A stretch of 64,000 bases of DNA. It comes from Glacieibacterium frigidum. Its GTDB lineage: Bacteria > Pseudomonadota > Alphaproteobacteria > Sphingomonadales > Sphingomonadaceae. Of the stretch, positions 37,715 to 47,203 are shown piece by piece. The first letter of the stretch is position 1; each line of letters starts with the position of its first letter. Location: positions 1 through 64,000 of the forward strand of contig NZ_VJWA01000002.1 of NCBI RefSeq assembly GCF_007097155.1, read 5' to 3'. The notes under the pieces are model-generated. The model did no database searches. It had not been told where the DNA came from and saw only the letters and a program-made list of their open reading frames with translations. The translations under genes were made by a program, and so were the position numbers.

Positions 37715-40561
37715 TCATGCCACCACCGCGGCGCAGCGGGCGTCGAGCCCGGTGACCGGGTCGACGTCGGGGCGGTGCCGCCAGCAGCGCTCGCAGCGGG
37801 GATCGGTCGTCGCCTCGACGGTTACCGCCTCCTGATCGACGACCCGGAACGCCGTCTGACCGGCGATGCACAGCTCGTTGAAGTCGACCGACTGCATGAG
37901 GGCGACGCTGTCCGCATCGGCGCTCACGGTCACCGCGGCCTCGAGGCTCGACCCGATCTTTTTCTCGCGCCGCAGAGGCTCGATGCTGACCGTCACCAGC
38001 CCGCGCAGTTCGCGCAGCCGCTCCCAGCGCGCCGCCAGCGCCTCGTCGCGCCATGCCGCGTCGATGCCCGGCCAGTCGCTGAAATGCACCGACTCCGCCC
38101 CCGGGAAGCGCGTCGCCCACACCTCCTCGGCGGTGAACACCAGCACCGGGGCGAGCCACTTCACCAGGGCTTCGAACACATGGTCGAGCACCGTGCGGTA
38201 CGCCCGCCGCTTCGGGTCGTCGTGCGCGTCGCAGTAGAGCGAGTCCTTGCGGATATCGAAGACGAACGCGCTCAGGTCGTTGTTCACGAAGGTCGAGACC
38301 GCGGTGACGTAGCCGTTGAAGTCGAAGTTCCCGACGCAGGTCCGCAGTTCGGCATCGAGGTCGGTCAGGCGGTGGAGCACCCAACGTTCGAGCTCGGGCA
38401 TCGTGCCTGCGTCCGTCCAGCGCTCGGCCTCGTCGAAGCCGTCGAGCGCGCCGAGCAGGTAGCGGAAGGTGTTGCGCAGCTTGCGATACTGGTCGCTGAC
38501 GCCTTTCAAGATCTCGTCGCCGATGCGGTGGTCCTCGGTCGCGTCGACGGTCGCGGTCCACAGGCGGACGATGTCGGCACCGTAGGTCTCCATGACCTTG
38601 ATCGGATCGGTGACGTTGCCGAGCGATTTCGACTGCTTGAAGCCCTTGTTGTCGAGCGTCATGCCGTGGGTCAGGACCGCCTTGTACGGCGCCCGGCCGC
38701 GCGTGCCGCAGCTTTCGAGCAGCGACGACTGGAACCAGCCGCGATGCTGGTCGGAGCCTTCGAGGTACAGGTCGGCGGGGCTGCTCAGCGCCGGCCACTC
38801 GCCGCTTTCGAGGACGAAGGCGTGGGTGCAGCCGCTGTCGAACCACACGTCGAGGATGTCGTCGACGCGCTCATAGTCCGCTGCGTCGCGCGCGTTGCCC
38901 AGGAAGACGGCCGGGTCGGTCGCCCACCAGGCGTCGGCGCCGCCCGCCTTGACCGCGGCGACGATGCGCGCGTTGACCTCCGCGTCGCGCAGATATTCGC
39001 CCGTCCGCCGGTCGACGAACAGCGTGATCGGCACGCCCCACGCACGCTGGCGGCTGATCACCCAGTCGGGGCGCCCCTCGACCATCGCGGTGATGCGGTT
39101 CTGGCCCTTCGCAGGCAGCCAGCGCGTGTCCTTGATCGCGGCGAGGGCGGTGTCGCGCAGCGTCTGCCCGCCGTGCGCCACGTCCATCGGGATGAACCAC
39201 TGCGGCGTCGCGCGGAAGATCAGCTTCGCCTTCGACCGCCACGAATGCGGATAGCTGTGCTTATAGTCCGCACTCGCCGCGAGCAGCGCCCCCGCCTCGC
39301 GCAGCGCCGTGCAGATCGGCCCGTCGGGGGCGTTGAACTTCGGGTTGATGACGCTGCCCTGCCCGCCGAGCCACGCCCAGTCCGCGCGGTACTTGCCGTC
39401 GCCCTCGACCGCGAACACCGGCTCCAGCCCGTTCGCCTTGCACAGCAGAAAGTCGTCCTCGCCGTGGTCGGGCGCCATGTGGACGAGGCCGGTGCCCTGC
39501 TCGGTGGTGACGAAGTCGCCAGCGAGGAACGGCCGCGGGCGCGCGAAGAACCCGCCGAGCGCGTGCATCGGGTGGCGGGCGACGGTGCCGGCTAAAGCAC
39601 TGCCGGGAATAGGGTCGAAGTACATCGACTTGCCGTCACTCAATGGCTCCGCAACGGCAGACCGGCCATCCACAGGATCAGCATGCAATGCTGGAAACCC
39701 GATACGAGCGAGGAAGCTATCGGCAAGTTTGTGTGAGACGAGAACAAATGGAAGTTCGCGTTTCGCATTAAGATCGACGAGATTCAGGAGAACATATTCC
39801 ACCTCAGGCCCATATGCGATCGCCTGGTTGACTGGGATTGTCCACGGCGTCGTTGTCCAGATGGCGACTTGTTGGCCGATCAGATTCGTGAAGCGGCTCT
39901 CCACGATCTCGAACGCCACGTCGATCTGGGTCGAGACGATGTCCTCATACTCGACCTCGGCCTCGGCCAGCGCGGTCTTCTCGACCGGCGACCACATCAC
40001 CGGCTTGGCGCCGCGGTACAGCTGGCCGGAGTCGGCGAACTTGAGCAGCTCGCGGACGATCGTCGCCTCGGCGTCGAACGCCATCGTCAGATACGGGTGG
40101 TCCCAGTCGCCGCCGACGCCGAGACGCTTCAGTTGCTCGCGCTGGCGCTCGACCCAGTGCTGCGCGTACGCCCGGCACTCGGCGCGGAACTCGGCCGCGG
40201 GGACGCTGTCCTTGCTCAGCTTCCTGGCGCGATACTGCTCCTCTACCTTCCACTCGATCGGCAGGCCGTGGCAGTCCCAGCCGGGGACGTAGGGCGCGTC
40301 CTTGCCCAGCAGCGTCTGCGTCCGCACCACCAGGTCCTTCAGGATATGGTTGAGCGCGTGGCCGATGTGGATGTCGCCGTTGGCGTAGGGCGGACCGTCG
40401 TGGAGGATGAATTTCTCGCGGCCGTTGCGGGCGGCGCGCAACTTCGCCTCCAGCCCGTCGCCCAGCCAGCGCGCCAGGATCTCGGGCTCCTTCTGCGGCA
40501 GCCCGGCCTTCATCGGAAAGTCGGTTTTGGGCAGGAAGACGGTGTTGCGGTAGTCGGTCAT
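37715..40561 (-). CDS. ileS: Isoleucyl-tRNA synthetase
   Basis: A 948-residue class I synthetase. It has the HIGH motif in GDIHIGHALNHILKD (about residue 64), WDCHGLPIEWKVE, the CP1 editing domain (about 180-390), the KMSKS loop as KQSKSLGN (about 625), the anticodon-binding domain, and a C-terminal zinc-binding region CERCWRHRPDVDP...DARC. Length is normal. Within the editing domain the stretch around 39620-39900 is much poorer in G+C than the rest (47% in 39721-39780) while the reading frame stays intact. It follows ribF by 42 bases. Confidence 0.97.
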   Translation of the reverse strand: MTDYRNTVFLPKTDFPMKAGLPQKEPEILARWLGDGLEAKLRAARNGREKFILHDGPPYANGDIHIGHALNHILKDLVVRTQTLLGKDAPYVPGWDCHGLPIEWKVEEQYRARKLSKDSVPAAEFRAECRAYAQHWVERQREQLKRLGVGGDWDHPYLTMAFDAEATIVRELLKFADSGQLYRGAKPVMWSPVEKTALAEAEVEYEDIVSTQIDVAFEIVESRFTNLIGQQVAIWTTTPWTIPVNQAIAYGPEVEYVLLNLVDLNAKRELPFVLVSHKLADSFLARIGFPALHADPVDGRSAVAEPLSDGKSMYFDPIPGSALAGTVARHPMHALGGFFARPRPFLAGDFVTTEQGTGLVHMAPDHGEDDFLLCKANGLEPVFAVEGDGKYRADWAWLGGQGSVINPKFNAPDGPICTALREAGALLAASADYKHSYPHSWRSKAKLIFRATPQWFIPMDVAHGGQTLRDTALAAIKDTRWLPAKGQNRITAMVEGRPDWVISRQRAWGVPITLFVDRRTGEYLRDAEVNARIVAAVKAGGADAWWATDPAVFLGNARDAADYERVDDILDVWFDSGCTHAFVLESGEWPALSSPADLYLEGSDQHRGWFQSSLLESCGTRGRAPYKAVLTHGMTLDNKGFKQSKSLGNVTDPIKVMETYGADIVRLWTATVDATEDHRIGDEILKGVSDQYRKLRNTFRYLLGALDGFDEAERWTDAGTMPELERWVLHRLTDLDAELRTCVGNFDFNGYVTAVSTFVNNDLSAFVFDIRKDSLYCDAHDDPKRRAYRTVLDHVFEALVKWLAPVLVFTAEEVWATRFPGAESVHFSDWPGIDAAWRDEALAARWERLRELRGLVTVSIEPLRREKKIGSSLEAAVTVSADADSVALMQSVDFNELCIAGQTAFRVVDQEAVTVEATTDPRCERCWRHRPDVDPVTGLDARCAAVVA

Positions 40562-40603
40562 GGCGGGGGTGCGTCTAGAGCAAGCGCGCGTTCACGCAAA
40601 TGC

Positions 40604-41530
40604 TTACCGTGCCAGCGCGACCCGCGCCGCCTCGGCATCCGCCGCGATCTGGGTTTTGAGCGCCTCCAGCCCGTCGAGCTTCGCCTCGGGCCGCAGGTAG
40701 GCGATCAGCTCGACCCCCAGCGTCTCGCCGTAAAGGTCGTCGTCGAAATCGAACAGCCACGCCTCGAGCAGTTCCTTCGGCGGCTCGATCATCGGCCGCA
40801 CGCCGAGGTTGGCGACGCCGTCGTGCAGGGTCCCGTCCGCCCGCCGCACACGCACCGCGTACACCCCGTAAGCCGGGCGCAAATACGGACCCAGGTCGAT
40901 GTTGGCGGTCGGAAAGCCGAGCGTCCGCCCCAGCTTCGCGCCATGCTCGACGACGCCTGAGATCGTGTACGGCCGCGTCAGCAGCGCCGCCGCGCCCGCC
41001 GGGTCGCCGCCCTTGAGCAGCGCGCGGATCCGGCTCGACGAGATCGTGCCGCCGGTGTCGGCGACGGGCTCGACGACCTCCGCGTCGAAACCATGGCTGC
41101 GGCCCTGATCGCGCAGTGCCGCGACGTCGCCCGAGCGGCCGACGCCGAAAGTGAAGTCGTTGCCGCTGACCACCGCCGCGGCACCGATGCGGCCCTGCAG
41201 CCAGTTGGCGCAGAACCCCTGCGCGGTCTCGGCGGCGAGCGCGCGATCGAAGGGCAGCACCACCGTGCCGTCGATGCCGAACCCTTCGAACAGGTCGAGC
41301 CGCTGGTCGATGCGGGTCAGCGCGAAGGGCGCGGAGTCGGGCCGGAACAGCCGCGCCGGATGCGGATCGAAGGTCGCGACCAGCGCCGGCCGCCCCTCGG
41401 CGCGCGCCCGCGCCAGCGCCCGCCCGACCACCGCCTGGTGCCCGCGGTGAAAGCCGTCGAAATTGCCCAGCGCGACGACGCCACCGCGCAAGCGTGCCGG
41501 TACCGCGTCCCCCCCGAAAATCCGTTCCAT
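40604..41530 (-). CDS. ribF: Bifunctional riboflavin kinase / FAD synthetase
   Basis: A 308-residue enzyme that makes FMN and FAD from riboflavin. The N-terminal adenylyltransferase domain shows VVALGNFDGFHRGHQ (HxGH-type site), TFDPHPARLFRP, and TISSSRIRALL. The C-terminal riboflavin kinase domain shows GAKLGRTLGFPTANIDL, the metal-site PTAN, YGVYAVRVR, and VANLGVRPMIEPPKELLEAWLFDFD-type sequence. It is the first gene of the ribF-ileS-lspA cluster and lies just downstream of tRNA-Arg on the same strand. Confidence 0.96.
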   Translation of the reverse strand: MERIFGGDAVPARLRGGVVALGNFDGFHRGHQAVVGRALARARAEGRPALVATFDPHPARLFRPDSAPFALTRIDQRLDLFEGFGIDGTVVLPFDRALAAETAQGFCANWLQGRIGAAAVVSGNDFTFGVGRSGDVAALRDQGRSHGFDAEVVEPVADTGGTISSSRIRALLKGGDPAGAAALLTRPYTISGVVEHGAKLGRTLGFPTANIDLGPYLRPAYGVYAVRVRRADGTLHDGVANLGVRPMIEPPKELLEAWLFDFDDDLYGETLGVELIAYLRPEAKLDGLEALKTQIAADAEAARVALAR

Positions 41531-41578
41531 GGCCGGGGTCTAACGCGACGCATCGCGCCTGTCTGCCCCTCGCGAAAA

Positions 41579-41655
41579 TGGTGCTTCCGGCTGGACTCGA
41601 ACCAGCGACCTTCAGACTCGGAATCTGCTGCGCTGTCCTGCTGCGCCACGGAAGC
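41579..41655 (-). tRNA. tRNA-Arg (anticodon CCG)
   Basis: Folds as a 77-nt tRNA on the minus strand. The acceptor is GCTTCCG/CGGAAGC, the D-stem GCGC/GCGC, the anticodon loop TTCCGAG (anticodon CCG, codon CGG) and the T-arm GCTGG-TTCGAGT-CCAGC. The 3' CCA is encoded at 41579-41581. The first base pair of the anticodon stem is a G-A mismatch; everything else pairs normally. Confidence 0.9.
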
Positions 41656-41683
41656 ATTGGAGGTGCCGCGCACTGCGGAACCC

Positions 41684-41756
41684 TGGCACCGGCGCCCGGA
41701 CTCGAACCGGGATCGGCGGTTTTGGAAACCCCCGAGGCGCGCCTGTCCACGCCGGT
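41684..41756 (-). pseudogene. Degenerate tRNA-like sequence (Trp-type CCA loop)
   Basis: The acceptor (ACCGGCG/CGCCGGT), discriminator G, encoded CCA and T-arm (CCCGG-TTCGAGT-CCGGG) are perfect. The anticodon loop TTCCAAA would carry CCA, but its stem has a G-G mismatch. The D-arm is too short and does not pair (GACA against CCTC, with an AGGCGCGCCT palindrome in between). Total length is 73 nt with CCA. It lies 28 bases upstream of tRNA-Arg in transcription order. It is either a decayed tRNA or an unusual tRNA-like RNA. Confidence 0.5.
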
Positions 41757-41940
41757 GTATCGATTGAATTGGTGTGGAGTGGCAGGCAGGGCCTGCCGGA
41801 AGCGCACGTCGAAACGACGCCGCGCCTAAGCTACAGCGTCACCGTCGCCAGAAAGGCGCGTGCGATCGCGAGGGGGAGTTCATGCTCACGCGGCGGCGGA
41901 TAGCCGATCGTGCGCGCCGCCGCAAGCCGGGGGCGTAACG

Positions 41941-43086
41941 TCAGGCGGGCAACCCCGCCATCAGCAGCCGCCGCACATTGCCACCCATCACCTTGGTGAT
42001 ATCGGCGTCGCTGAGGCCCGCATCGATCAGCGCCTGCGTCACCGCACTGATGTGCGCTGCATCGAACCCCGTCGTCACCGACCCGTCGAAGTCGGACCCC
42101 AGCCCGACATGGTCGATGCCGGCGACCTTCACCGCATGGACGATCGCCCTGGCAGTGGCTTGCGGCGTCGGCGCGCACACCGCCGCGTCCCAGTAGCCGA
42201 TGCCGATCACCCCGCCGTTCTTCGCCAGCGCACGCAGCTCATCGTCGGTCAGGTTGCGGTTCGTGTCGCACGTCGCCTTGACCCCGCCGTGGCTGACCAC
42301 CACCGGCCGCGCCGCGAGCCGCATGACGTCTGCGAAGGCGGCATGGCTGGCGTGCGCGACATCGACGATCATGCCCTTCGCCTCCATCGCGCGCACGGCC
42401 TTCAGCCCGAACGGGGTCAGGCCGTATTTCTTCTCGCCGTGCATCGAGCCCGCGAGCTCGTTGTCGAAGAAATGCGCGAGGCCGATCATGCGGAAGCCCG
42501 CGGCGTACAGCCGGTCGAGGTTGCGCAAATCGCCCTCGAGGTTGTGCGCGCCCTCGACCGACAACAGGGTCCCGACCACCCCGGGCCGCAGCGCCGAGAC
42601 ATCGCCGCGCGTCCGCACGACGCGGATCGCCGGCGCGCGTTCGGCGGCGCGGTGCAGCTTCTCGGCGTGCCACAGCGACCGCTCGACGAGCGACCCCCAG
42701 GTTCGCATCGGCTGCAGCTGCGCGATGCTGAGCAGCGTGATGTTGTCGGTATCGCCCGAATTCGACTCGTAGTTCTGCCCCTTCGGCGTCTTGGTCACCG
42801 AGGACAGGACCTGCAGCCCGACATTGCCCGCCTGCAGTCGCGGCAGGTCGACCTGCCCGCGCGTCGCGGCAGCGTCGAAGTCGCGCTGCCACAACAGCGT
42901 GTCGCCGTGCAGGTCGGCGATGAACAGCTTGGCGTGGAGCGCCCTGGCGCGTTCGCCGACCGGCCACGGCCCGCCGACGACGCGGTTCATGCCGCGCTCG
43001 GCGATGCCGGGGGCGAAGATCAGGAACGCCGCGACCGCGACGACGAGCAGCGCGGCGATGCCGAACACGATCCTGCGCAAGGTCAT
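41941..43086 (-). CDS. Membrane dipeptidase (peptidase M19)
   Basis: A 381-residue zinc dipeptidase with an N-terminal membrane anchor or signal (IVFGIAALLVVAVAAFLIFAPG). Metal ligands are recognisable: HxD in FIADLHGDTLLW (about residue 60), the bridging Glu in LLSVEGAHNLEG, a His in MIVDVAHAS, a second His in VVVSHGGVKA, and the Asp of GLGSDFDGSVT. Family members hydrolyse dipeptides, including D-containing ones. The protein probably faces the periplasm. The 184 bases between it and the tRNA-like sequence hold a short hairpin (41781-41797) and no supported gene. Confidence 0.93.
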   Translation of the reverse strand: MTLRRIVFGIAALLVVAVAAFLIFAPGIAERGMNRVVGGPWPVGERARALHAKLFIADLHGDTLLWQRDFDAAATRGQVDLPRLQAGNVGLQVLSSVTKTPKGQNYESNSGDTDNITLLSIAQLQPMRTWGSLVERSLWHAEKLHRAAERAPAIRVVRTRGDVSALRPGVVGTLLSVEGAHNLEGDLRNLDRLYAAGFRMIGLAHFFDNELAGSMHGEKKYGLTPFGLKAVRAMEAKGMIVDVAHASHAAFADVMRLAARPVVVSHGGVKATCDTNRNLTDDELRALAKNGGVIGIGYWDAAVCAPTPQATARAIVHAVKVAGIDHVGLGSDFDGSVTTGFDAAHISAVTQALIDAGLSDADITKVMGGNVRRLLMAGLPA

Positions 43087-43116
43087 GCGCGCCCTCCCCC
43101 AACCTCACTTTTATTC

Positions 43117-43207
43117 GTCATGCTGGCGAACGCCAGCACCCACTTTGGCCCGATACTCCACCCCTCGAGCCCGCGCGGCAATGGGTGCTGGCGTTCGCCA
43201 GCATGAC
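43117..43207. repeat. Palindromic intergenic element, copy 2 (dipeptidase-folA gap)
   Basis: Two perfect 26-base complementary arms (43117-43142 and 43182-43207), identical to those at 16781-16871, flank a 39-base centre of different sequence. Both copies are exactly 91 bases long. It lies between the M19 dipeptidase gene and folA. Confidence 0.92.
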
Positions 43208-43221
43208 GGCGAGGGGAAGGT

Positions 43222-43716
43222 TCAGATCCGCTCCAGCGTCACGAAGCTGTACACCGGCCGCTCGCCCTCGGCCGCGTGGTCCTCGCGCGCCACTTCCCGC
43301 CACACGTCCGCCCCGAACGCCGGCAGCAGCGTATCTCCTTGCGGAGCCGCATGAACCTCGGTCAGATACACCCGCCGCGCCAGCGGAAGCGCGTCCGCGT
43401 AGACCGCCGCTCCGCCGATCACCATCACCTCCTCGGCCCGCGCCCGGGGGTCCATGCCGGCGGCGGCGATCGCCTCGGCAAGGTTTGGCACCACCGTCAC
43501 CCCGTCGGCGCGCCAGTCAGATCGCGTCAGCACGATATTGTGCCGTCCCGGCAGCGGCCGGCCGATCGATTCGAAGGTCCGCCGCCCCATCACCACGGGC
43601 TTGCCGACGGTCAGCCGCTTGAAGTGCGCAAGGTCGGCGGGCAGGTGCCACGGCAGCGCATTGTCGCGGCCGATCACGCCATTGTCGGCACGCGCGACGA
43701 CGAAGCTGACGATCAT
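43222..43716 (-). CDS. folA: Dihydrofolate reductase
   Basis: A 164-residue NADPH-dependent enzyme reducing dihydrofolate. It has the N-terminal FVVARADNGVIGRDNALPWHLPADLAHFK pattern with catalytic Asp in PADL, the cofactor motif VVMGRRTFESIGRPLPGRHNIVLTR, the VMVIGGAAVYADAL block and a C-terminal VYSFVTLERI strand. Length is normal. The thyA gene, whose product generates dihydrofolate, is about 3.5 kb to the right on the same strand but not in the same operon. Confidence 0.96.
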   Translation of the reverse strand: MIVSFVVARADNGVIGRDNALPWHLPADLAHFKRLTVGKPVVMGRRTFESIGRPLPGRHNIVLTRSDWRADGVTVVPNLAEAIAAAGMDPRARAEEVMVIGGAAVYADALPLARRVYLTEVHAAPQGDTLLPAFGADVWREVAREDHAAEGERPVYSFVTLERI

Positions 43717-43787
43717 GCGCTTACCTCACGTGACGAGGCGCCGGGCGTGTCGTACAGCCGCGTGCCAGTCAAGTTGAGGTCCTCCGA

Positions 43788-44192
43788 ATGATCGCGCTCG
43801 CCGCCCTGCTCCTCGCCGCCGCCACCCCAGCCATGCCCCAGCCGCCGGTCGTCCGCAGCGTCGAGGTCAAGCCCGGCACCGGGGCGGCTGCGAAGGCGGG
43901 CGACCGCGTCACGGTCCATTACACCGGCTGGCTCGCGACGCCCGCCGGCAAGCGCGGCAAGAAGTTCGATTCGAGCCTCGACGCCCGGCGGCCGATCGAC
44001 TTCGTGCTCGGCGCGGGCGAGGTCATCCCCGGCTGGGACGAAGGCATCGCCGGGCTGAAAGTCGGCGGCAAGCGCACCCTGACGATCCCGCCCGAACTCG
44101 GATACGGCCGCGACGGTGCGGGTGCCGACATCCCGCCGAACGCGACGCTGATCTTCGACGTCGAGCTCGTCGCGGTGAAGCCCGCGCCATAG
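43788..44192 (+). CDS. FKBP-type peptidyl-prolyl isomerase
   Basis: A 134-residue single-domain FKBP with a short signal (MIALAALLLAAATPAMP), therefore probably periplasmic. Characteristic blocks are DRVTVHYTGWLA, KKFDSSLDARRPIDFVLGAGEVIPGWDEGI, VGGKRTLTIPPELGYG and IPPNATLIFDVELV. All the aromatic pocket residues expected (Tyr, Phe, Trp) are present. A hairpin begins at its stop codon. It is divergent from folA. Confidence 0.93.
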   Translation: MIALAALLLAAATPAMPQPPVVRSVEVKPGTGAAAKAGDRVTVHYTGWLATPAGKRGKKFDSSLDARRPIDFVLGAGEVIPGWDEGIAGLKVGGKRTLTIPPELGYGRDGAGADIPPNATLIFDVELVAVKPAP

Positions 44193-44219
44193 CGCTGCTT
44201 CGCGATCGCCAAGCAGCGC
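44192..44219 (+). terminator. Hairpin at the end of the FKBP gene
   Basis: GCGCTGCTT (44192-44200) pairs with AAGCAGCGC (44211-44219) around a 10-base loop, starting on the last base of the stop codon. There is no T-run, so this is a possible rather than certain terminator before cysD. Confidence 0.4.
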
Positions 44220-44261
44220 GCTGCTGTTCCACCCCCGCGACGCGCGCTAGACGGGCGCTCG

Positions 44262-45158
44262 ATGACGCTGACCCACCTCGACCGCCTCGAAGCCGAGGCG
44301 ATCCACATCTTCCGCGAAGCCGTCGCAGACGCCGAGCGGCCCGTGCTGCTCTATTCGGCGGGCAAGGATTCGGCGGTCCTGCTACACCTCGCGCGCAAGG
44401 CGTTCTTCCCCGGCCCCCCGCCTTTCCCGCTGCTTCATGTCGATACGACGTGGAAGTTCGCCGAGATGTACCGCGTCCGCGATGCTGCTGCGGCGGCGGC
44501 GGGCATCGAGCTGATCGTCTGGCAGAACCCCGATGCGCTGGCACGCAGCATCAACCCGTTCGATCACGGCGCCAGCGTCCATACCGACCTGTGGAAGACC
44601 GTCGGCCTGCGCCAGGCGCTCGACCATCACCGCTTCGACGTCGCGTTTGGGGGCGCACGGCGCGACGAAGAGAAGTCGCGGGCAAAGGAACGCATCTTCA
44701 GCCTGCGCTCGGCGAGCCACGGCTGGGACCCCAAGGCGCAGCGGCCCGAACTGTGGCGGCTCTACAATGCACGCCACGCGGGCGGCGAATCCCTTCGCGT
44801 CTTCCCGCTGTCGAACTGGACCGAGCTCGACATCTGGCAATATATCGCCGCCGAGAACATCGCGATCGCCGACCTGTATTTCGCGCGTGAACGCCCCGTC
44901 GTCGAGCATGAAGGGCTGACCATCGTCGTCGACGACGAGCGCATGCCGCTGAACGGCCGCGTTCCCGAGATGCGCTCGGTGCGCTTTAGGACGCTCGGCT
45001 GCTACCCGCTGTCGGGGGCCGAGCCCAGCGACGCGACGACGCTCGACGGGGTGATCCGCGAGATGCTGCTCGCCACCGGCTCCGAACGCGCCGGCCGCGC
45101 CATCGACCATGACGCCAGCGCGAGCATGGAGAAGAAGAAGCGCGAGGGGTATTTCTGA
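44262..45158 (+). CDS. cysD: Sulfate adenylyltransferase subunit 2
   Basis: A 298-residue PP-loop ATP sulfurylase subunit that forms APS from sulfate and ATP with CysN. The N-type PP-loop [15 protein letters not shown] is near residue 30, with [37 protein letters not shown] and the C-terminal tail EKKKREGYF. It overlaps cysNC as TGATG, so the subunits are translationally coupled. No other sulfate-reduction gene (cysH, cysI, cysJ) is in the window. Confidence 0.96.
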   Translation: MTLTHLDRLEAEAIHIFREAVADAERPVLLYSAGKDSAVLLHLARKAFFPGPPPFPLLHVDTTWKFAEMYRVRDAAAAAAGIELIVWQNPDALARSINPFDHGASVHTDLWKTVGLRQALDHHRFDVAFGGARRDEEKSRAKERIFSLRSASHGWDPKAQRPELWRLYNARHAGGESLRVFPLSNWTELDIWQYIAAENIAIADLYFARERPVVEHEGLTIVVDDERMPLNGRVPEMRSVRFRTLGCYPLSGAEPSDATTLDGVIREMLLATGSERAGRAIDHDASASMEKKKREGYF

Positions 45159-47056
45159 TGGCCGCCTACGCCGCCCCTGCCGCCGTCGCCGAGGACATCG
45201 CCGCCTATCTGGCGACGCACCGCACCAAGTCGCTGCTGCGCTTCATCACCTGCGGGTCGGTCGACGACGGCAAGTCGACGCTGATCGGCCGCTTGCTCTA
45301 CGACAGCCGCGCGGTATTCGCCGACCAGCTCGACGCGCTGGCGGTCGACTCGCGCGCCCACGGCACGCAAGGGCAGGCCCTCGATTTCGCGCTGCTCGTC
45401 GATGGGCTGGCCGCAGAGCGCGAGCAGGGCATCACCATCGACGTCGCCTATCGCTTCTTCGCGACCGACAAGCGCAAGTTCATCGTCGCCGACACGCCGG
45501 GGCACGAGCAGTACACGCGCAACATGGTCACCGCGGCGTCGACCGCCGACCTCGCGGTGGTGCTCGTCGATGCGCGCGCCGGGGTGCTGGTGCAGACGCG
45601 GCGGCACTCGTGGCTCGCGCACCTGCTCGGGGTCCGCCACGTCGTGCTGGCGGTCAACAAGATCGACCTCGTCGACTTCGACCGGGCGCGCTTCGACGAG
45701 ATCGTCGCCGACTACAGCGCGTTCGCGAGCCAGATCGGCATCGGCGCGGTCACCGCGATCCCGATCTCGGGGCTGGGCGGGGATAACATCACGACGGCCT
45801 CGCCGCGCACCCCGTGGTACGCCGGCCCGACGCTGATCGAGCATCTCGAGACCGTCGCGGTCGACGATGCCGACGCGGGGAAACCCTTCCGCATGAGCGT
45901 CCAGCTGGTCAGCCGCCCGACGTCCGACTTCCGCGGCTTCGCGGGGCTGATCGATGCCGGCACGGTGCGCCCCGGCGACGCGGTGCGCGTCCTGCCGTCG
46001 GGGCGGACGACGACGGTCGCGCGCATCGTCACGATGGACGGCGACTTGGCGGAGGCTCAGGCCGGCCAGTCGGTGACCCTGACGCTCGCGGACGAGGTCG
46101 ACTGCTCGCGCGGCTGCGTGATCGCGGCGGCTGCCTCCCCGCCCAAAACCGCCGCGCAGTTCGAGGCGACGCTCGTCTGGATGGCCGAGACGCCGCTGCT
46201 GCCCGGGCGCGGCTACGACCTCAAGCTCGGCACCCAGGTCGCGACCGCCACGGTGCAGGCGCCCAAATACCAGGTCAACGTCAACACCGGCGAGCAGCTC
46301 GCCGCCAAGACGCTAGACATGAACGCCATCGGCGTCGCGACGCTCGCCCTCGACCGGCCGCTGATCTTCGAACCCTATGCCGCCAGCCGGACGCTCGGCG
46401 GCTTCATCCTGATCGACCGCGAGACGCGCGCCACGGTGGCGGCGGGCATGCTCAACTTCGCGCTGCGCCGTGCGCAGAACGTCCACTGGCAGGCGGCCGA
46501 TATCGACCGGACCAGTCACGCCCGGCTGAAGGGCCAGCGCCCCGCAGTGCTATGGTTCACGGGGCTCAGCGGTGCGGGCAAGTCGACGATCGCCAATGCG
46601 GTCGAGACGCGGCTCCACGGGCTGGGACGGCATAGCTTCCTGCTCGACGGCGACAATGTCCGCCACGGCCTCAACCGCGACCTGGGCTTCACCGACGCCG
46701 ACCGCGTCGAGAATATCCGCCGCGTCGGCGAGGTCGCCAAGCTGATGACCGACGCCGGGCTGATCGTCATCACCGCGTTCATCTCGCCGTTCCGCGCCGA
46801 GCGCGACATGGTGCGCGGGATGATGGCCGAGGGCGAGTTCATCGAGATCCACGTCGACACGCCGCTCGCCGAGGCCGAGCGCCGCGACGTCAAGGGCCTC
46901 TACGCCAAGGCGCGCGCCGGCAAGCTCGCCAATTTCACCGGCATCGACAGCCCGTACGAGGCCCCCGAAGCGCCCGAGCTGCGCATAGATACGACCGCGC
47001 TCGACGTCGACGCGGCGGCGGACCTGGTGGTGGAGTATCTGCTCGCACGCGGCTGA
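45158..47056 (+). CDS. cysNC: Bifunctional sulfate adenylyltransferase subunit 1 / adenylylsulfate kinase
   Basis: A 632-residue fusion. The N-terminal CysN GTPase (about 1-440) shows the P-loop [42 protein letters not shown] and [10 protein letters not shown]. The C-terminal APS kinase (CysC, about 455-632) shows [48 protein letters not shown] and [25 protein letters not shown]-type sequence. Together with CysD it makes APS and then PAPS. It is coupled to cysD by a 1-base overlap. Confidence 0.96.
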   Translation: MAAYAAPAAVAEDIAAYLATHRTKSLLRFITCGSVDDGKSTLIGRLLYDSRAVFADQLDALAVDSRAHGTQGQALDFALLVDGLAAEREQGITIDVAYRFFATDKRKFIVADTPGHEQYTRNMVTAASTADLAVVLVDARAGVLVQTRRHSWLAHLLGVRHVVLAVNKIDLVDFDRARFDEIVADYSAFASQIGIGAVTAIPISGLGGDNITTASPRTPWYAGPTLIEHLETVAVDDADAGKPFRMSVQLVSRPTSDFRGFAGLIDAGTVRPGDAVRVLPSGRTTTVARIVTMDGDLAEAQAGQSVTLTLADEVDCSRGCVIAAAASPPKTAAQFEATLVWMAETPLLPGRGYDLKLGTQVATATVQAPKYQVNVNTGEQLAAKTLDMNAIGVATLALDRPLIFEPYAASRTLGGFILIDRETRATVAAGMLNFALRRAQNVHWQAADIDRTSHARLKGQRPAVLWFTGLSGAGKSTIANAVETRLHGLGRHSFLLDGDNVRHGLNRDLGFTDADRVENIRRVGEVAKLMTDAGLIVITAFISPFRAERDMVRGMMAEGEFIEIHVDTPLAEAERRDVKGLYAKARAGKLANFTGIDSPYEAPEAPELRIDTTALDVDAAADLVVEYLLARG

Positions 47057-47062
47057 CCGGGA

Positions 47063-47095
47063 TTGACATTTCTGAACCGATATGGTACGTTCAGA
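47063..47095 (+). promoter_or_regulatory. Promoter with overlapping inverted repeat and no clear gene downstream
   Basis: A perfect -35 hexamer TTGACA (47063-47068) is followed by an inverted repeat TCTGAAC/GTTCAGA (47071-47077 and 47089-47095) that covers the -10 region (TATGGTACGTT). A third GTTCAGA half-site is at 47202-47208. The layout resembles a repressor-controlled (TetR-type) promoter. The frame that starts at 47098 soon runs antisense into thyA and does not look like a gene. Confidence 0.4.
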
Positions 47096-47203
47096 GGATG
47101 ATCGTGCCGCCTGCCCTATCCCTGCCGAAACGCCGTCGCGCCGCACTTCGCGCGGGTTTTCACATTGTCTTCGCGACCGTCAAATTCGCTTACTTGTTCA
47201 TGT

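Noticed and set aside
37775-39595. 606-codon plus-strand frame opposite ileS
   Set aside because: Antisense shadow of the synthetase gene.
41831-42178. Short minus-strand frame ending near the tRNA-like sequence
   Set aside because: Mostly an out-of-frame reading of the dipeptidase 3' end; no ribosome site or motif supports it.
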